DNA of 64,000 nt from contig JBMYND010000001.1 in NCBI GenBank assembly GCA_049597955.1, positions 124,001 through 188,000 of the forward strand, given 5' to 3'. The notes under the pieces are model-generated. The model saw only the letters and a program-made list of their open reading frames with translations. It searched no databases and had not been told where the DNA came from. Of the stretch, positions 7,982-18,171 are shown in pieces (within the stretch, counting starts at the first letter, position 1; each line of letters starts with the position of its first letter). A program made the translations under genes and the position numbers. The stretch is from JAYPAN01 sp049597955 (GTDB lineage: Bacteria; Pseudomonadota; Alphaproteobacteria; RS24).

Positions 7982-8617
7982 ATGCAAGATATGGACAAGC
8001 TTGTTCAGCACATTGCCGGTGAACTTGGCGAACGTCTGGCCGGACATGATATGAGCCATGGCGAAATAACGCTTGAGGTCAATCCCGGCGATATTGAAAG
8101 CGTGTTGAAATTTTTGCGCGATGACCCGGTCTGCGCCTTCACGCAATTGCTTGATATTTGCGGGGTGGATTATCCAAATCGCGTGCGCCGGTTTGATATT
8201 GTCTATCATCTTTTGTCCATGACCAAAAATTGCCGCATCCGCGTTAAATTGCAGGCCGGTGAGGAAACGCAAGTGCCAAGTGTTGCGGCACTGTTTGCCG
8301 CAGCCAATTGGTATGAGCGCGAAGCCTTTGATATGTATGGCATATTATTTTCCGGCCATCCGGATTTGCGCCGTCTGCTGACCGATTACGGCTTTGAAGG
8401 CTATCCATTGCGCAAGGATTTCCCGCTGACCGGCCACGTTGAAGTGCGCTATGACGATGATGCCAAGAAAATCGTCTATGAGCCGGTTTCGCTGGTGCAG
8501 GAATATCGTGATTTTGATTTCGAAAGCCCTTGGGAAGGCGTCCATAATTTGGCGGTTTTGCCGGGCGATGAAAAAGCGTCGGATGAGGGCGCTGCCACTG
8601 ATGGTCAGGAGAGCTAA
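7982..8617 (+). CDS. nuoC: NADH-quinone oxidoreductase subunit C
   Basis: 211-residue hydrophilic subunit of the quinone-binding module. The conserved 30-kDa-subunit region is clear: ANWYEREAFDMYGI, then GHPDLRRLLTDYGFEGYPLR and KDFPLTGHVEVRYDD. It is separate from nuoD, unlike the fused nuoCD of enterobacteria. A second in-frame ATG at 7991 is an alternative start; a purine-rich GGGCGGGCGG precedes the first one. Confidence 0.96.
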   Translation: MQDMDKLVQHIAGELGERLAGHDMSHGEITLEVNPGDIESVLKFLRDDPVCAFTQLLDICGVDYPNRVRRFDIVYHLLSMTKNCRIRVKLQAGEETQVPSVAALFAAANWYEREAFDMYGILFSGHPDLRRLLTDYGFEGYPLRKDFPLTGHVEVRYDDDAKKIVYEPVSLVQEYRDFDFESPWEGVHNLAVLPGDEKASDEGAATDGQES

Positions 8618-8619
8618 TC

Positions 8620-9816
8620 ATGTCATCTGCTGAAAATCTGACGGAAGCCGAAGACCGCAAATTCACCATTAATTTCGGGCCGCAACATCCGGCGGCGCAT
8701 GGCGTTTTGCGTCTGGTGATGGATTTGGATGGCGAGCGCGTCGAACGGATTGACCCGCATATTGGCTTGCTGCATCGCGGCACGGAAAAGCTGATTGAAA
8801 ACAAAACCTATCTGCAATCCATCCCCTATTTCGACCGGCTTGACTATGTGTCGCCCATGAATCAGGAGCATGCTTTTGCGCTGGCGGTTGAAAAATTGCT
8901 GAATGTGCAAGTGCCGCAACGCGGACAATATATTCGCGTTCTTTATTCGGAAATTGGCCGGATACTCAATCATTTGATGAATATCTGCACGCAGGCCATG
9001 GATGTTGGCGCGCTGACGCCCATTACTTGGGGCTTTGAAGAGCGCGAAAAGCTGATGATATTTTACGAGCGCGCATGCGGCGCACGCCTGCATGCGGCCT
9101 ATTTCCGCCCCGGCGGTGTGCATCAGGATTTGCCGCCCGAATTATTGCAGGATATTTATGATTTCTGCGACCCGTTTTTGTCGGTGCTGGATGATATTGA
9201 GGGCTTGCTGACCGATAACCGCATTTTCAAACAGCGCAATGTTAATATCGGCATTGTCACGGCTGATGATGTGGCAGCATGGGGGCTGACCGGCGTCATG
9301 GCGCGCGGCAGCGGGCTGGCTTGGGATTTGCGTCGTGCGCAACCTTATGAAGCCTATAATGATTTCGATTTTGATATTGCCATTGGCAAAAATGGTGATT
9401 GCTATGACCGCTATTTGGTGCGGGTGGAAGAATGTCGCCAATCCGTGCGTATTATGAAGCAATGCCTCGACAAAATGCCGGACGGGCCGGTTTCCGCCAC
9501 GGATGGTAAAATCGTGCCGCCCAAGCGCGGCGAGATGAAACAATCCATGGAGGCGTTGATTCATCATTTCAAACTTTACACGGAAGGCTATCATGTGCCG
9601 GCCGGTGAGGTTTATGCCTCGGTCGAAGCGCCGAAAGGCGAGTTTGGCGTTTATCTGGTAGCCGACGGGTCGAATAAGCCTTATCGCTGCAAGATTCGCG
9701 CGCCGGGTTTTGCCCATTTGCAGGCGCTGGATTATTTGAGCCGCGACCATATGCTGGCCGATGTGTCGGCTATTTTGGGGTCGATGGATATTGTGTTTGG
9801 GGAAGTTGACCGATGA
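8620..9816 (+). CDS. nuoD: NADH-quinone oxidoreductase subunit D
   Basis: 398-residue 49-kDa subunit, related to the large subunit of NiFe hydrogenases, forming the quinone pocket with NuoB. Visible family signatures are NFGPQHPAAHGVLRLVMDL and LLHRGTEKLIE near the N-terminus and SMDIVFGEVDR at the extreme C-terminus. The start is 2 bp after the nuoC stop, and the stop overlaps the nuoE ATG (ATGA), showing translational coupling. Confidence 0.97.
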   Translation: MSSAENLTEAEDRKFTINFGPQHPAAHGVLRLVMDLDGERVERIDPHIGLLHRGTEKLIENKTYLQSIPYFDRLDYVSPMNQEHAFALAVEKLLNVQVPQRGQYIRVLYSEIGRILNHLMNICTQAMDVGALTPITWGFEEREKLMIFYERACGARLHAAYFRPGGVHQDLPPELLQDIYDFCDPFLSVLDDIEGLLTDNRIFKQRNVNIGIVTADDVAAWGLTGVMARGSGLAWDLRRAQPYEAYNDFDFDIAIGKNGDCYDRYLVRVEECRQSVRIMKQCLDKMPDGPVSATDGKIVPPKRGEMKQSMEALIHHFKLYTEGYHVPAGEVYASVEAPKGEFGVYLVADGSNKPYRCKIRAPGFAHLQALDYLSRDHMLADVSAILGSMDIVFGEVDR

Positions 9817-10412
9817 GTGTGCGCCGCCTTCACACCAAACAGCCTGACAGTTTCGCCTTTACGCCGGAAAATGCGCAATGGGCTGATGGCCAGATTGCCA
9901 AATATCCCGAAGGGCGACAGGCCAGCGCGATTATTCCGCTTTTGTGGCAGGCACAAAAACAGGCTGGTGGTTGGTTGCCGGAACCGGCCATTCGCCATGT
10001 CGCTGACCGGTTGGATATGCCCTATATGCGGGCTTTGGAAGTGGCGACATTTTACACCATGTTCAATCTGTCGCCGGTCGGCGAGCATTTTGTGCAGCTT
10101 TGCGGCACCACACCATGCTGGCTGCGCGGTGCTGATGATTTGAAAGAAGTTTGCCGCAAAATGATTGGCGAACAGGGCGACATTACTGAGGATGGCAAGC
10201 TGTCTTGGCTGGAAGTCGAGTGTCTTGGTGCATGTGTCAACGCGCCTATGGTGCAAATCAATGACGATTTTTATGAAGATTTGACGGCAGAAAGCTTTGA
10301 ACAAATCCTGACGGCTTTGCGGGCCGGTGACGCGGTGGAAACGGGGCCGCAAAACAGCCGACACGCTTCGGAGCCGGAAGGCGGTGTGACAGTATTAAAG
10401 GGTGATGGCTGA
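9813..10412 (+). CDS. nuoE: NADH-quinone oxidoreductase subunit E
   Basis: 199-residue thioredoxin-fold subunit carrying the [2Fe-2S] cluster N1a in the NADH-oxidising module. Ligands are Cys97 and Cys102 (CGTTPC) and Cys137 and Cys141 (CLGAC). A polar tail of about 40 residues follows the conserved fold, as in other alphaproteobacterial NuoE. The start overlaps nuoD and the stop overlaps the nuoF ATG. Confidence 0.97.
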   Translation: MSVRRLHTKQPDSFAFTPENAQWADGQIAKYPEGRQASAIIPLLWQAQKQAGGWLPEPAIRHVADRLDMPYMRALEVATFYTMFNLSPVGEHFVQLCGTTPCWLRGADDLKEVCRKMIGEQGDITEDGKLSWLEVECLGACVNAPMVQINDDFYEDLTAESFEQILTALRAGDAVETGPQNSRHASEPEGGVTVLKGDG

Positions 10413-11704
10413 TGTTACGCGATGAAGACCGCATATTTACCAATATATACGGGCTGCAAGGCGGCGATTTGGCCTCGGCCAAGGCGCGCGGCGATTGGGA
10501 CAAGACGGCGGCGCTGATTAAAAAAGGCCGTGACTGGATTATTGAAGAAGTCAAGGCGTCGGGTCTGCGCGGGCGCGGCGGCGCCGGGTTTCCAACCGGT
10601 CTGAAATGGTCATTCATGCCCAAGGAAAGCGATGGGCGGCCGCATTATCTGGTGGTCAATGCCGATGAGTCCGAGCCCGGCACCTGCAAAGACCGCGATA
10701 TTATGCGCCATGAGCCGCATAAATTACTGGAAGGCTGCTTGCTGGCCGGTTTCGCTATGGGTGCCAATGCCTGTTATATTTATGTGCGCGGTGAATTTGT
10801 CCGCGAGCGCGAAGCCTTGCAACGCGCTGTTGACGAAGCCTATGAGGCCGGTCTGCTTGGTAAAAACGCTGCCGGTTCCGGTTGGGATTATGACATATAT
10901 GTTCACCACGGCGCGGGCGCTTATATTTGCGGCGAGGAAACCGCGCTGATTGAAAGCCTTGAAGGCAAAAAGGGCATGCCGCGCTTAAAGCCGCCATTTC
11001 CCGCCAATATGGGTCTGTATGGCTGCCCGACCACGGTGAATAATGTCGAAAGCATCGCCGTTGCGCCGACCATTTGTCGTCGCGGGGCAAGCTGGTTTGC
11101 CGGTCTCGGGCGTGAAGGCAATACCGGCACCAAGCTGTTTTGCATTTCCGGCCATGTCAATAATCCCTGCAATGTCGAAGAAGAAATGGGCATTTCCTTG
11201 CGCGAATTGCTGGAGCGTCATGCCGGTGGCGTGCGCGGTGGCTGGGATAATTTGCTGGCCGTTATTCCCGGCGGCTCATCTGTGCCGCTTTTGCCGAAAG
11301 AGATTTGCGACACAGTGCTGATGGATTTTGACAGTCTGAAAGAAGTGCAATCCGGCCTCGGCACGGCGGCAGTGATTGTGATGGACAAATCCACTGATAT
11401 TATCAAGGCGATTGCGCGGATTTCGCATTTCTACAAGCATGAAAGCTGCGGCCAATGCACACCGTGTCGGGAAGGCACGGGCTGGATGTGGCGCGTGCTT
11501 GAGCGCATGGCGGCAGGTCGCGCGCAATCGCAGGAAATCGATATGCTGCTGAAAGTGTCCAAGCAGATTGAAGGGCATACAATTTGCGCTTTGGGTGATG
11601 CGGCGGCTTGGCCGGTGCAGGGGCTTATCCGCCATTTCCGTCCGGTGATTGAGGCGCGTTTGGCCGACGGCCCGACCGCGCCCGTGCAGGAGGCCGCCGA
11701 ATGA
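10412..11704 (+). CDS. nuoF: NADH-quinone oxidoreductase subunit F
   Basis: 430-residue flavoprotein that oxidises NADH at FMN and passes electrons to cluster N3. The FMN/NADH site is seen in GLRGRGGAGFPTGLKW and NADESEPGTCKDR. The N3 [4Fe-4S] ligands are Cys346, Cys349 and Cys352 (CGQCTPC) and Cys392. It sits between nuoE and nuoG with overlapping start and stop codons. Confidence 0.98.
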   Translation: MLRDEDRIFTNIYGLQGGDLASAKARGDWDKTAALIKKGRDWIIEEVKASGLRGRGGAGFPTGLKWSFMPKESDGRPHYLVVNADESEPGTCKDRDIMRHEPHKLLEGCLLAGFAMGANACYIYVRGEFVREREALQRAVDEAYEAGLLGKNAAGSGWDYDIYVHHGAGAYICGEETALIESLEGKKGMPRLKPPFPANMGLYGCPTTVNNVESIAVAPTICRRGASWFAGLGREGNTGTKLFCISGHVNNPCNVEEEMGISLRELLERHAGGVRGGWDNLLAVIPGGSSVPLLPKEICDTVLMDFDSLKEVQSGLGTAAVIVMDKSTDIIKAIARISHFYKHESCGQCTPCREGTGWMWRVLERMAAGRAQSQEIDMLLKVSKQIEGHTICALGDAAAWPVQGLIRHFRPVIEARLADGPTAPVQEAAE

Positions 11705-13785
11705 GCGACAGCGCCGATAATAATGTCAAAGTGACCGTTGATGGGGTGACTGTTGAGGTCGCGCCGGGGACAACAATTTTGCAGGCTTGCGAAGAGGCCG
11801 GGGCGGAAATCCCGCGCTTTTGCTATCATGAGCGCCTGTCGGTCGCCGGCAATTGCCGCATGTGTCTGGTGGAAGTGGCCAAAGCGCCCAAGCCGGTCGC
11901 CTCTTGCGCCATGCCGGTCGCGCCGGATATGGAAGTGTTTACCAAAACCGACAGTGTGAAAGCGGCGCGCGAAGGGGTGATGGAATTTCTGCTGATAAAT
12001 CACCCATTGGATTGCCCGATTTGCGACCAGGGCGGTGAGTGCGATTTGCAGGATCAGGCGCTTGGCTATGGTGTCGATGCCAGCCGTTTTGAAGATAATA
12101 AGCGTGCCGTTGAAAATAAAGAAATGGGGCCGCTTGTTAAAACCATTATGACGCGCTGTATTCATTGCACGCGCTGTGTGCGCTTTGCGACAGAAGTGGC
12201 CGGTGTGCCGGAAATTGGCGCGATTGGCCGTGGCGAAGACATGGAAATCACCACCTATTTGGAAGCGTCGCTGGACAGCGAATTATCCGGCAATGTGATT
12301 GATTTATGTCCGGTCGGGGCGCTGACGTCCAAACCTTATGCCTATAAGGCGCGGCCTTGGGAATTGCGCAAGACTGAAACCATTGATGTGATGGATGCGC
12401 TGGGCAGCAATATCCGGGTTGATATGCGCGGGCGTGAAGCCATGCGTATCCTGCCGCGCAATCATGATGAAGTGAATGAGGAATGGCTGTCGGATAAGTC
12501 GCGCTTTGTTTGGGACGGGCTGAACACGCAACGTCTTGACCGGCCCTATATTCGCCGCGATGGCAAGCTCATGGCGGCAAGCTGGGATGAAGCTTTTGAA
12601 GCGATTGGTGACAAAATAGCGGGCAAGGGCGACGGGCTGGCAGCGATTGCCGGTGATTTGGTATGCGCCGAAGGTCAATTCGCCCTGAAAGGGTTAATGG
12701 ATGCGCTGGGCAGCCCGCATATTGATTGCCGACAAGATGGCGCCAAATTAAGCGGCCCGCGCGGCAATTATCTGTTCAATTCGACCATTGCCGGTATTGA
12801 AGATGCCGACGCGCTGCTGATTATTGGCGCCAATCCTCGGCTTGAGGCGGCGGTGCTGAATGCGCGCATTCGCAAAGCATGGCGGGAAAATGGGCTGGCG
12901 ATTGGCCTTATCGGTGAAGCGGCAGACTTAACCTACCCTTATGAATTTATCGGCGCGGGGCCGGAAAGCCTGACCGCATTGGCCAAGGGCAAGCACGGTT
13001 TTGCCGATATGCTGAAGAATGCCGAACGGCCAATGGTGATTATCGGGCAGGGCGCTTTGGCGCGCCAAGATGGTGCGGCGGTGCTGGCCGAGGCGATTGG
13101 TCTGGCTGAAGGCGTCGGGGCGATTGGCGAAGACTGGAACGGGTTTAATGTATTGCACACGGCGGCGGCCCGCGTGGCCGGTCTGGATTTGGGGCTGTTG
13201 CCGGGCGAAGGTGGCCGCGACGTCGCTGCCATGCTGGAAGGCGCCAAATCCGGTGAAGTCGAGACCGTCATCCTTTACGGTGCTGACGAGATTGCCGGCG
13301 ATGCGCTGGGCGCAGCTTTTGTGATTTACATTGGCAGCCATGGCGACCGCGGCGCACATCGGGCTGATATTATTCTGCCGGCGGCGGCCTATACCGAAAA
13401 GCAGGCGATTTATGTCAATACGGAAGGGCGTCCGCAAATGACGGAGCGCGCTGCTTTCCCACCCGGCGAAGCGCGCGAAGATTGGAAGATATTCCGCGCG
13501 CTGTCTGAAAGGCTCGGCGTGACGCTGGCCTATGACTCGCTGGCGCAATTGCGCCAAGCCATGTTTGAGCAAGCGCCGCATTTGGCGGTTTTGGACAGTG
13601 TTGCCAAGGCCGGTGCGCCGGTTGCCTCGAAAGCCGGAAAAATGGAGGCTGCGCCCTTTGCCGCCGCCGTGCAGGATTTTTATTTCACCAATCCAATCGC
13701 CCGCGCCTCGGCCATTATGGCTGATTGCGCGCGCAGCAAAAATGACCGCGCGCAGGCCGCCGACAGCACCGGAACGGATGGCTAG
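11701..13785 (+). CDS. nuoG: NADH-quinone oxidoreductase subunit G
   Basis: 694-residue iron-sulfur subunit of the NADH module. The N-terminal ferredoxin-type [2Fe-2S] domain has Cys41, Cys52, Cys55 and Cys69. It is followed by HPLDCPICDQGGECDLQD and the CIHCTRCVRF/DLCPVGAL [4Fe-4S] region. The rest is a molybdopterin-oxidoreductase-like domain, known to be non-catalytic in complex I. Start overlaps the end of nuoF (ATGA). Confidence 0.97.
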   Translation: MSDSADNNVKVTVDGVTVEVAPGTTILQACEEAGAEIPRFCYHERLSVAGNCRMCLVEVAKAPKPVASCAMPVAPDMEVFTKTDSVKAAREGVMEFLLINHPLDCPICDQGGECDLQDQALGYGVDASRFEDNKRAVENKEMGPLVKTIMTRCIHCTRCVRFATEVAGVPEIGAIGRGEDMEITTYLEASLDSELSGNVIDLCPVGALTSKPYAYKARPWELRKTETIDVMDALGSNIRVDMRGREAMRILPRNHDEVNEEWLSDKSRFVWDGLNTQRLDRPYIRRDGKLMAASWDEAFEAIGDKIAGKGDGLAAIAGDLVCAEGQFALKGLMDALGSPHIDCRQDGAKLSGPRGNYLFNSTIAGIEDADALLIIGANPRLEAAVLNARIRKAWRENGLAIGLIGEAADLTYPYEFIGAGPESLTALAKGKHGFADMLKNAERPMVIIGQGALARQDGAAVLAEAIGLAEGVGAIGEDWNGFNVLHTAAARVAGLDLGLLPGEGGRDVAAMLEGAKSGEVETVILYGADEIAGDALGAAFVIYIGSHGDRGAHRADIILPAAAYTEKQAIYVNTEGRPQMTERAAFPPGEAREDWKIFRALSERLGVTLAYDSLAQLRQAMFEQAPHLAVLDSVAKAGAPVASKAGKMEAAPFAAAVQDFYFTNPIARASAIMADCARSKNDRAQAADSTGTDG

Positions 13786-13787
13786 TG

Positions 13788-14798
13788 ATGGATAAAGTCT
13801 TTCTCGACACTTATATCTGGCCGGCGCTGATTGTGACAGCGCATTCGCTGGCGATTATTCTGGCGCTGCTGGTCTCTTTGGCTTTTTTCATGTATGCCGA
13901 CCGCAAAATCTGGGCGGCGGTGCAATTGCGGCGCGGCCCCAATGTGGTTGGGCCTTTCGGCCTGTTGCAGAGCTTTGCCGATATTCTGAAATATCTGTTT
14001 AAGGAAATCGTTATTCCAACCACCAGCAATAAGTTTATCTTTTTGCTGGCCCCTTTCCTGACCATGTTTTTGGCGCTGAGTGCCTGGGCGGTGATACCGG
14101 TCAATGAGGGCTGGGCAGTGGCCGATATTAATGTCGGCATATTGTATATTTTCGCCATTTCATCGCTTGGTGTTTATGGCGTTATCATGGGCGGCTGGGC
14201 GTCGAATTCGAAATATCCATTTCTTGGCGCGCTGCGCTCGGCGGCGCAAATGGTCTCTTATGAAGTCTCTATCGGGCTGGTCATCATCACCGTGTTGCTC
14301 TGTGTCGGCTCGCTCAATCTGACAGATATTGTCAATGCGCAAAAAACAGTTTGGTTTGCCGTGCCGCTATTCCCGATGTTTGTGGTGTTTTTCATTTCGG
14401 CACTGGCCGAAACCAACCGCCCGCCATTTGACCTGCCTGAGGCTGAGTCGGAATTGGTGGCCGGTTTTATGACCGAGTATTCCTCAACGCCCTATGTGGT
14501 GTTTATGATTGGTGAATTGGCAAATATCGTTTTGATGTGTGCCATGACGGTAATTTTATTCCTTGGCGGCTGGTTGCCGCCGGTTGATATTGCGCCGTTT
14601 AACTGGCTGCCGGGTGTCTTCTGGTTTGTCCTCAAGCTGGGATTTGTGTTTTTCATGTTCGCCATGGTAAAGGCGATGGTGCCGCGCTATCGCTATGACC
14701 AGCTTATGCGCTTGGGCTGGAAAGTGTTTTTGCCGCTCACCCTTATTTGGGTGGTGTTGACCGCGGCATTTATCCAGTATTTCGGACTGGCAGCATGA
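13788..14798 (+). CDS. nuoH: NADH-quinone oxidoreductase subunit H
   Basis: 336-residue polytopic membrane subunit that joins the quinone site to the proton pumps. It shows the family signatures MYADRKIWAAVQLRRGPNVV and ETNRPPFDLPEAESELVAG. ATG 13788 is preferred over the GTG directly before it (13785), which overlaps the nuoG stop. Confidence 0.97.
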   Translation: MDKVFLDTYIWPALIVTAHSLAIILALLVSLAFFMYADRKIWAAVQLRRGPNVVGPFGLLQSFADILKYLFKEIVIPTTSNKFIFLLAPFLTMFLALSAWAVIPVNEGWAVADINVGILYIFAISSLGVYGVIMGGWASNSKYPFLGALRSAAQMVSYEVSIGLVIITVLLCVGSLNLTDIVNAQKTVWFAVPLFPMFVVFFISALAETNRPPFDLPEAESELVAGFMTEYSSTPYVVFMIGELANIVLMCAMTVILFLGGWLPPVDIAPFNWLPGVFWFVLKLGFVFFMFAMVKAMVPRYRYDQLMRLGWKVFLPLTLIWVVLTAAFIQYFGLAA

Positions 14799-14808
14799 AG
14801 GGGGTAAT

Positions 14809-15300
14809 ATGGCTTGGCTAGATAAAACCGCGCGCGGGCTTTTCCTGACCGAATTCGTCAAGGCATTTGTCCTGGCCATGCGCTATTTCTTCGGGCCGAA
14901 AGCGACGGTTAATTACCCGTATGAAAAAGGCCCGCTCAGCCCGCGCTTTCGCGGTGAACATGCGCTGCGCCGCTATCCCAATGGTGAGGAACGCTGCATT
15001 GCCTGTAAGCTGTGCGAAGCGGTTTGTCCGGCGCAAGCCATTACCATTGAGGCAGGGCCGCGCAATAATGACGGCACACGGCGCACTGTGCGCTATGACA
15101 TTGACATGGTGAAATGTATTTATTGCGGCTTTTGCCAAGAAGCGTGTCCGGTCGATGCGATTGTCGAAGGGCCGAATTTTGAGTTTGCCACCGAAACCCG
15201 CGAGGAGCTGATTTACGATAAGGAAAAACTGCTTTCCAATGGCGATCGCTGGGAAATTGAAATCGCCAAAAACATTGAGCTTGACGCCCCCTATCGATAG
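14809..15300 (+). CDS. nuoI: NADH-quinone oxidoreductase subunit I
   Basis: 163-residue ferredoxin-like subunit holding clusters N6a and N6b, which wire electrons to N2. Two complete CxxCxxCxxxCP motifs are present: Cys63/66/69/73 (CIACKLCEAVCP) and Cys103/106/109/113 (CIYCGFCQEACP). The start follows a GGGGG-rich ribosome binding site 10 bp after nuoH. Confidence 0.98.
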   Translation: MAWLDKTARGLFLTEFVKAFVLAMRYFFGPKATVNYPYEKGPLSPRFRGEHALRRYPNGEERCIACKLCEAVCPAQAITIEAGPRNNDGTRRTVRYDIDMVKCIYCGFCQEACPVDAIVEGPNFEFATETREELIYDKEKLLSNGDRWEIEIAKNIELDAPYR

Positions 15301-15309
15301 AAACGCCCC

Positions 15310-15915
15310 ATGACCCTTTCCGCCCTTGCCTTTTATCTGTTCAGCACGGTATCCGTGGCCAGCGCCTTTATGGTGATTGCTGCACGCAATCCGGTCTATT
15401 CAGTGCTGTTTCTTATTCTGACCTTTTTCAATTCCGCCGGATTATTCGTGCTGATGGGGGCGGAGTTTTTGGCGCTGATTTTGGTGGTCGTCTATGTCGG
15501 CGCGGTGGCCGTATTGTTTTTGTTTGTCGTGATGATGCTGGATATTGATTTTGCCGAATTGAGCGAAGGGTTTTTACAATATCTGCCAATCGGCGCGACG
15601 GTCGGGCTGATATTGCTGCTGGAATTGCTGCTGATTTTTGGCGCCTCATCAACATTGGTTGACGGCGCGGCCTTGCCGCGTGCAACGCCGGAAGGCATGA
15701 CCAATGCCGAGGCTTTGGGGCGCGTGCTTTACACTGAATATGTTTATTTCTTCCAGGCGGCGGGGGCGGTTTTGCTGGTCGCCATGATTGGCGCGATTGT
15801 GTTGACGCTGGTGAAATCGGAAAATCCGCGCCGCCAGAGCATTGCCGAGCAAAATGCCCGCACCAAAGAAGACGGCGTTGCCTTGGTTGATGTCAAGCCG
15901 GGGCAGGGACTTTAG
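15310..15915 (+). CDS. nuoJ: NADH-quinone oxidoreductase subunit J
   Basis: 201-residue membrane subunit, about five hydrophobic segments, with the family features NPVYSVLFLILTFFNSAG and VYVGAVAVLFLFVVMMLDI. A short hydrophilic C-terminal tail follows the last membrane segment. It starts 9 bp after nuoI. Confidence 0.96.
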   Translation: MTLSALAFYLFSTVSVASAFMVIAARNPVYSVLFLILTFFNSAGLFVLMGAEFLALILVVVYVGAVAVLFLFVVMMLDIDFAELSEGFLQYLPIGATVGLILLLELLLIFGASSTLVDGAALPRATPEGMTNAEALGRVLYTEYVYFFQAAGAVLLVAMIGAIVLTLVKSENPRRQSIAEQNARTKEDGVALVDVKPGQGL

Positions 15916-15917
15916 CC

Positions 15918-16226
15918 ATGATGATTGGACTGACACATTATCTGACGCTGGCCGCGATTTTATTCACGATTGGTGTGTTTGGCATTTTTCTGAATCGCAA
16001 AAATGTGATTGTTATTTTGATGTCAATTGAGCTGATGCTGCTGGCGGTGAATATTAACCTTGTTGCCTTTTCTGCCTTTTTGGGTGATTTGGCCGGACAG
16101 GTTTTTGCGCTTCTTGTTTTGACAGTCGCAGCCGGTGAGGCGGCGATTGGGCTGGCTATTTTGGTTGTCTATTTCCGCAATCGCGGTGGCATTGCGGTTG
16201 AAGATGTCAGCCAGATGAAAGGATAG
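15918..16226 (+). CDS. nuoK: NADH-quinone oxidoreductase subunit K
   Basis: 102-residue, three-segment membrane subunit of the proton-pumping arm, homologous to MrpC. Conserved acidic residues lie in SIELMLLAVN and AAGEAAIGLA. Gap to nuoJ is 2 bp and to nuoL 3 bp. Length is exactly that expected. Confidence 0.97.
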   Translation: MMIGLTHYLTLAAILFTIGVFGIFLNRKNVIVILMSIELMLLAVNINLVAFSAFLGDLAGQVFALLVLTVAAGEAAIGLAILVVYFRNRGGIAVEDVSQMKG

Positions 16227-16229
16227 GGA

Positions 16230-18161
16230 ATGTATCAGGCAATCGTCTTTTTCCCGCTTTTGGGGGCGCTTATCGCCGGTCTGTTTGGCCGGATTATCGG
16301 CGACCGTCCGGCTGAGCTTATCACCACCAGCCTGCTGGTGGTTTCGGCCATGCTGTCTTGCATTGGTTTTGTGGAAGTGGCGCTGCATGGCGGCAGTGAA
16401 ACTGTCCATGTGCTGACCTGGATGCAATCGGGCGCGCTGGAAATTAGTTGGGCGCTGCGGATTGATACGCTGACTTCGGTGATGCTGGTTGTGGTCACCG
16501 GCGTATCGGCTTTGGTGCATATTTATTCCATTGGTTATATGAGCCATGATCCGTCGCGGGCGCGGTTTTTTGCCTATTTGTCGCTGTTTACCTTCACCAT
16601 GCTGATGCTGGTGACGGCTGATAATTTCCTGCAATTATTTTTCGGCTGGGAAGGCGTTGGGCTGGCCTCTTATTTGCTGATTGGCTTCTGGTTCAAAAAA
16701 GCCTCGGCCAATGATGCTTCGATAAAAGCATTTGTGGTCAATCGGGTTGGTGATTTCGGCCTGATTTTGGGCATGGCGGCGATTTATTTCTCGGTCGGCT
16801 CGCTGCAATTTGATGCTGTTTTCGCTGCTGCCAGTGCTTTGGCTGAAGGCCAGTTTGACTTTCTTGGCATGACTGTGCCGACATTGACCACAATTTGCCT
16901 GCTTTTGTTTATGGGCGCGATGGGCAAATCCGCACAATTTATTCTGCACACATGGCTGCCCGATGCGATGGAAGGCCCGACACCGGTTTCGGCGCTCATT
17001 CATGCCGCGACTATGGTGACAGCCGGTGTGTTTCTGGTGGCGCGCTGTTCTCCATTATTTGAATTGTCGCAAACCGCCTTGTCGGTCGTGGTGGTGTTTG
17101 GCGCGATTACCGCCTTTTTCGCTGCCACTGTCGGTCTTGTGCAAAATGACATTAAGCGGGTTATCGCTTATTCCACTTGCTCACAGCTTGGTTATATGTT
17201 TGTCGCGCTGGGTGTTGGTGCCTATCAGGTTGCCATGTTCCACTTATTCACCCATGCCTTTTTCAAGGCGCTGTTATTTCTCGGTGCCGGCTCGGTTATC
17301 CATGCCATGCAGGATGAACAGGATATGCGCAAAATGGGTGGGCTGCGCCAACTCATTCCGGCCAGCTGGTTCATGATGCTGATTGGCACGCTGGCGCTGA
17401 CCGGCTTCCCGCTCACAGCCGGGTTTTTCTCCAAAGACGCGGTCATAGAAGCCGCCTTTGCTGCCCAAAGCGGGCCGCATATGTTCGGTTTTGCGCTGCT
17501 GGTTGTCTCGGCCTTGCTGACTTCTTTTTATAGCTGGCGGCTGATGTTCCTGACTTTCCACGGCACGGCGCGCTGTTCCAATGAGACATTGAGCCATGTG
17601 CATGAAAGCCCGCCGGTTATGCTGTTTCCGCTTATCGTGCTGGCGGCGGGGGCGTTGCTGGCCGGTCTGGCTTTTGCCGGATTGTTTATTGGTGATGCGC
17701 AAATGGCGTTTTGGAATGGCAGTGTTTTCACCGCCGCCGACAATCATGTGCTGCATGATTTACATAATGTGCCGGCTTGGGTGAAGCTGACCCCGCCGGT
17801 CATGATGTTGGCCGGTTTCTTTATTGCCTATCTTTTATATATTCGGCGTCCGGAATGGCCGTCACGCATCGCGGCCGAGCATGATTTGATTTACAATTTT
17901 CTGCTCCATAAATGGTATTTTGATGAGATTTACCGGTTTGTTTTTGTCCGCCCAATGGGCTGGCTGGCGCGCTTGCTTTGGAAGGGCGGCGACGGCTTTG
18001 TCATTGACGGTTTCGGGCCGGATGGTGTCGCGTCAACTGTGCAACGCATGACACGCGGCATTGTCACTTTGCAAACCGGCTATGTGTATCATTATGCTTT
18101 TGTCATGCTGCTGGGTGTGGCGGGGCTGGTGAGCTGGTTCATGCTGGCAGGCACAAATTAG
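16230..18161 (+). CDS. nuoL: NADH-quinone oxidoreductase subunit L
   Basis: 643-residue antiporter-like proton-pumping subunit. Landmarks are FFGWEGVGLASYLLIGFW, LPDAMEGPTPVSALIHAATM and YSTCSQLGYM. The C-terminal part contains the lateral helix region typical of NuoL. It is the most distal pump of complex I. Confidence 0.98.
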   Translation: MYQAIVFFPLLGALIAGLFGRIIGDRPAELITTSLLVVSAMLSCIGFVEVALHGGSETVHVLTWMQSGALEISWALRIDTLTSVMLVVVTGVSALVHIYSIGYMSHDPSRARFFAYLSLFTFTMLMLVTADNFLQLFFGWEGVGLASYLLIGFWFKKASANDASIKAFVVNRVGDFGLILGMAAIYFSVGSLQFDAVFAAASALAEGQFDFLGMTVPTLTTICLLLFMGAMGKSAQFILHTWLPDAMEGPTPVSALIHAATMVTAGVFLVARCSPLFELSQTALSVVVVFGAITAFFAATVGLVQNDIKRVIAYSTCSQLGYMFVALGVGAYQVAMFHLFTHAFFKALLFLGAGSVIHAMQDEQDMRKMGGLRQLIPASWFMMLIGTLALTGFPLTAGFFSKDAVIEAAFAAQSGPHMFGFALLVVSALLTSFYSWRLMFLTFHGTARCSNETLSHVHESPPVMLFPLIVLAAGALLAGLAFAGLFIGDAQMAFWNGSVFTAADNHVLHDLHNVPAWVKLTPPVMMLAGFFIAYLLYIRRPEWPSRIAAEHDLIYNFLLHKWYFDEIYRFVFVRPMGWLARLLWKGGDGFVIDGFGPDGVASTVQRMTRGIVTLQTGYVYHYAFVMLLGVAGLVSWFMLAGTN

Positions 18162-18171
18162 GGGATTTGGC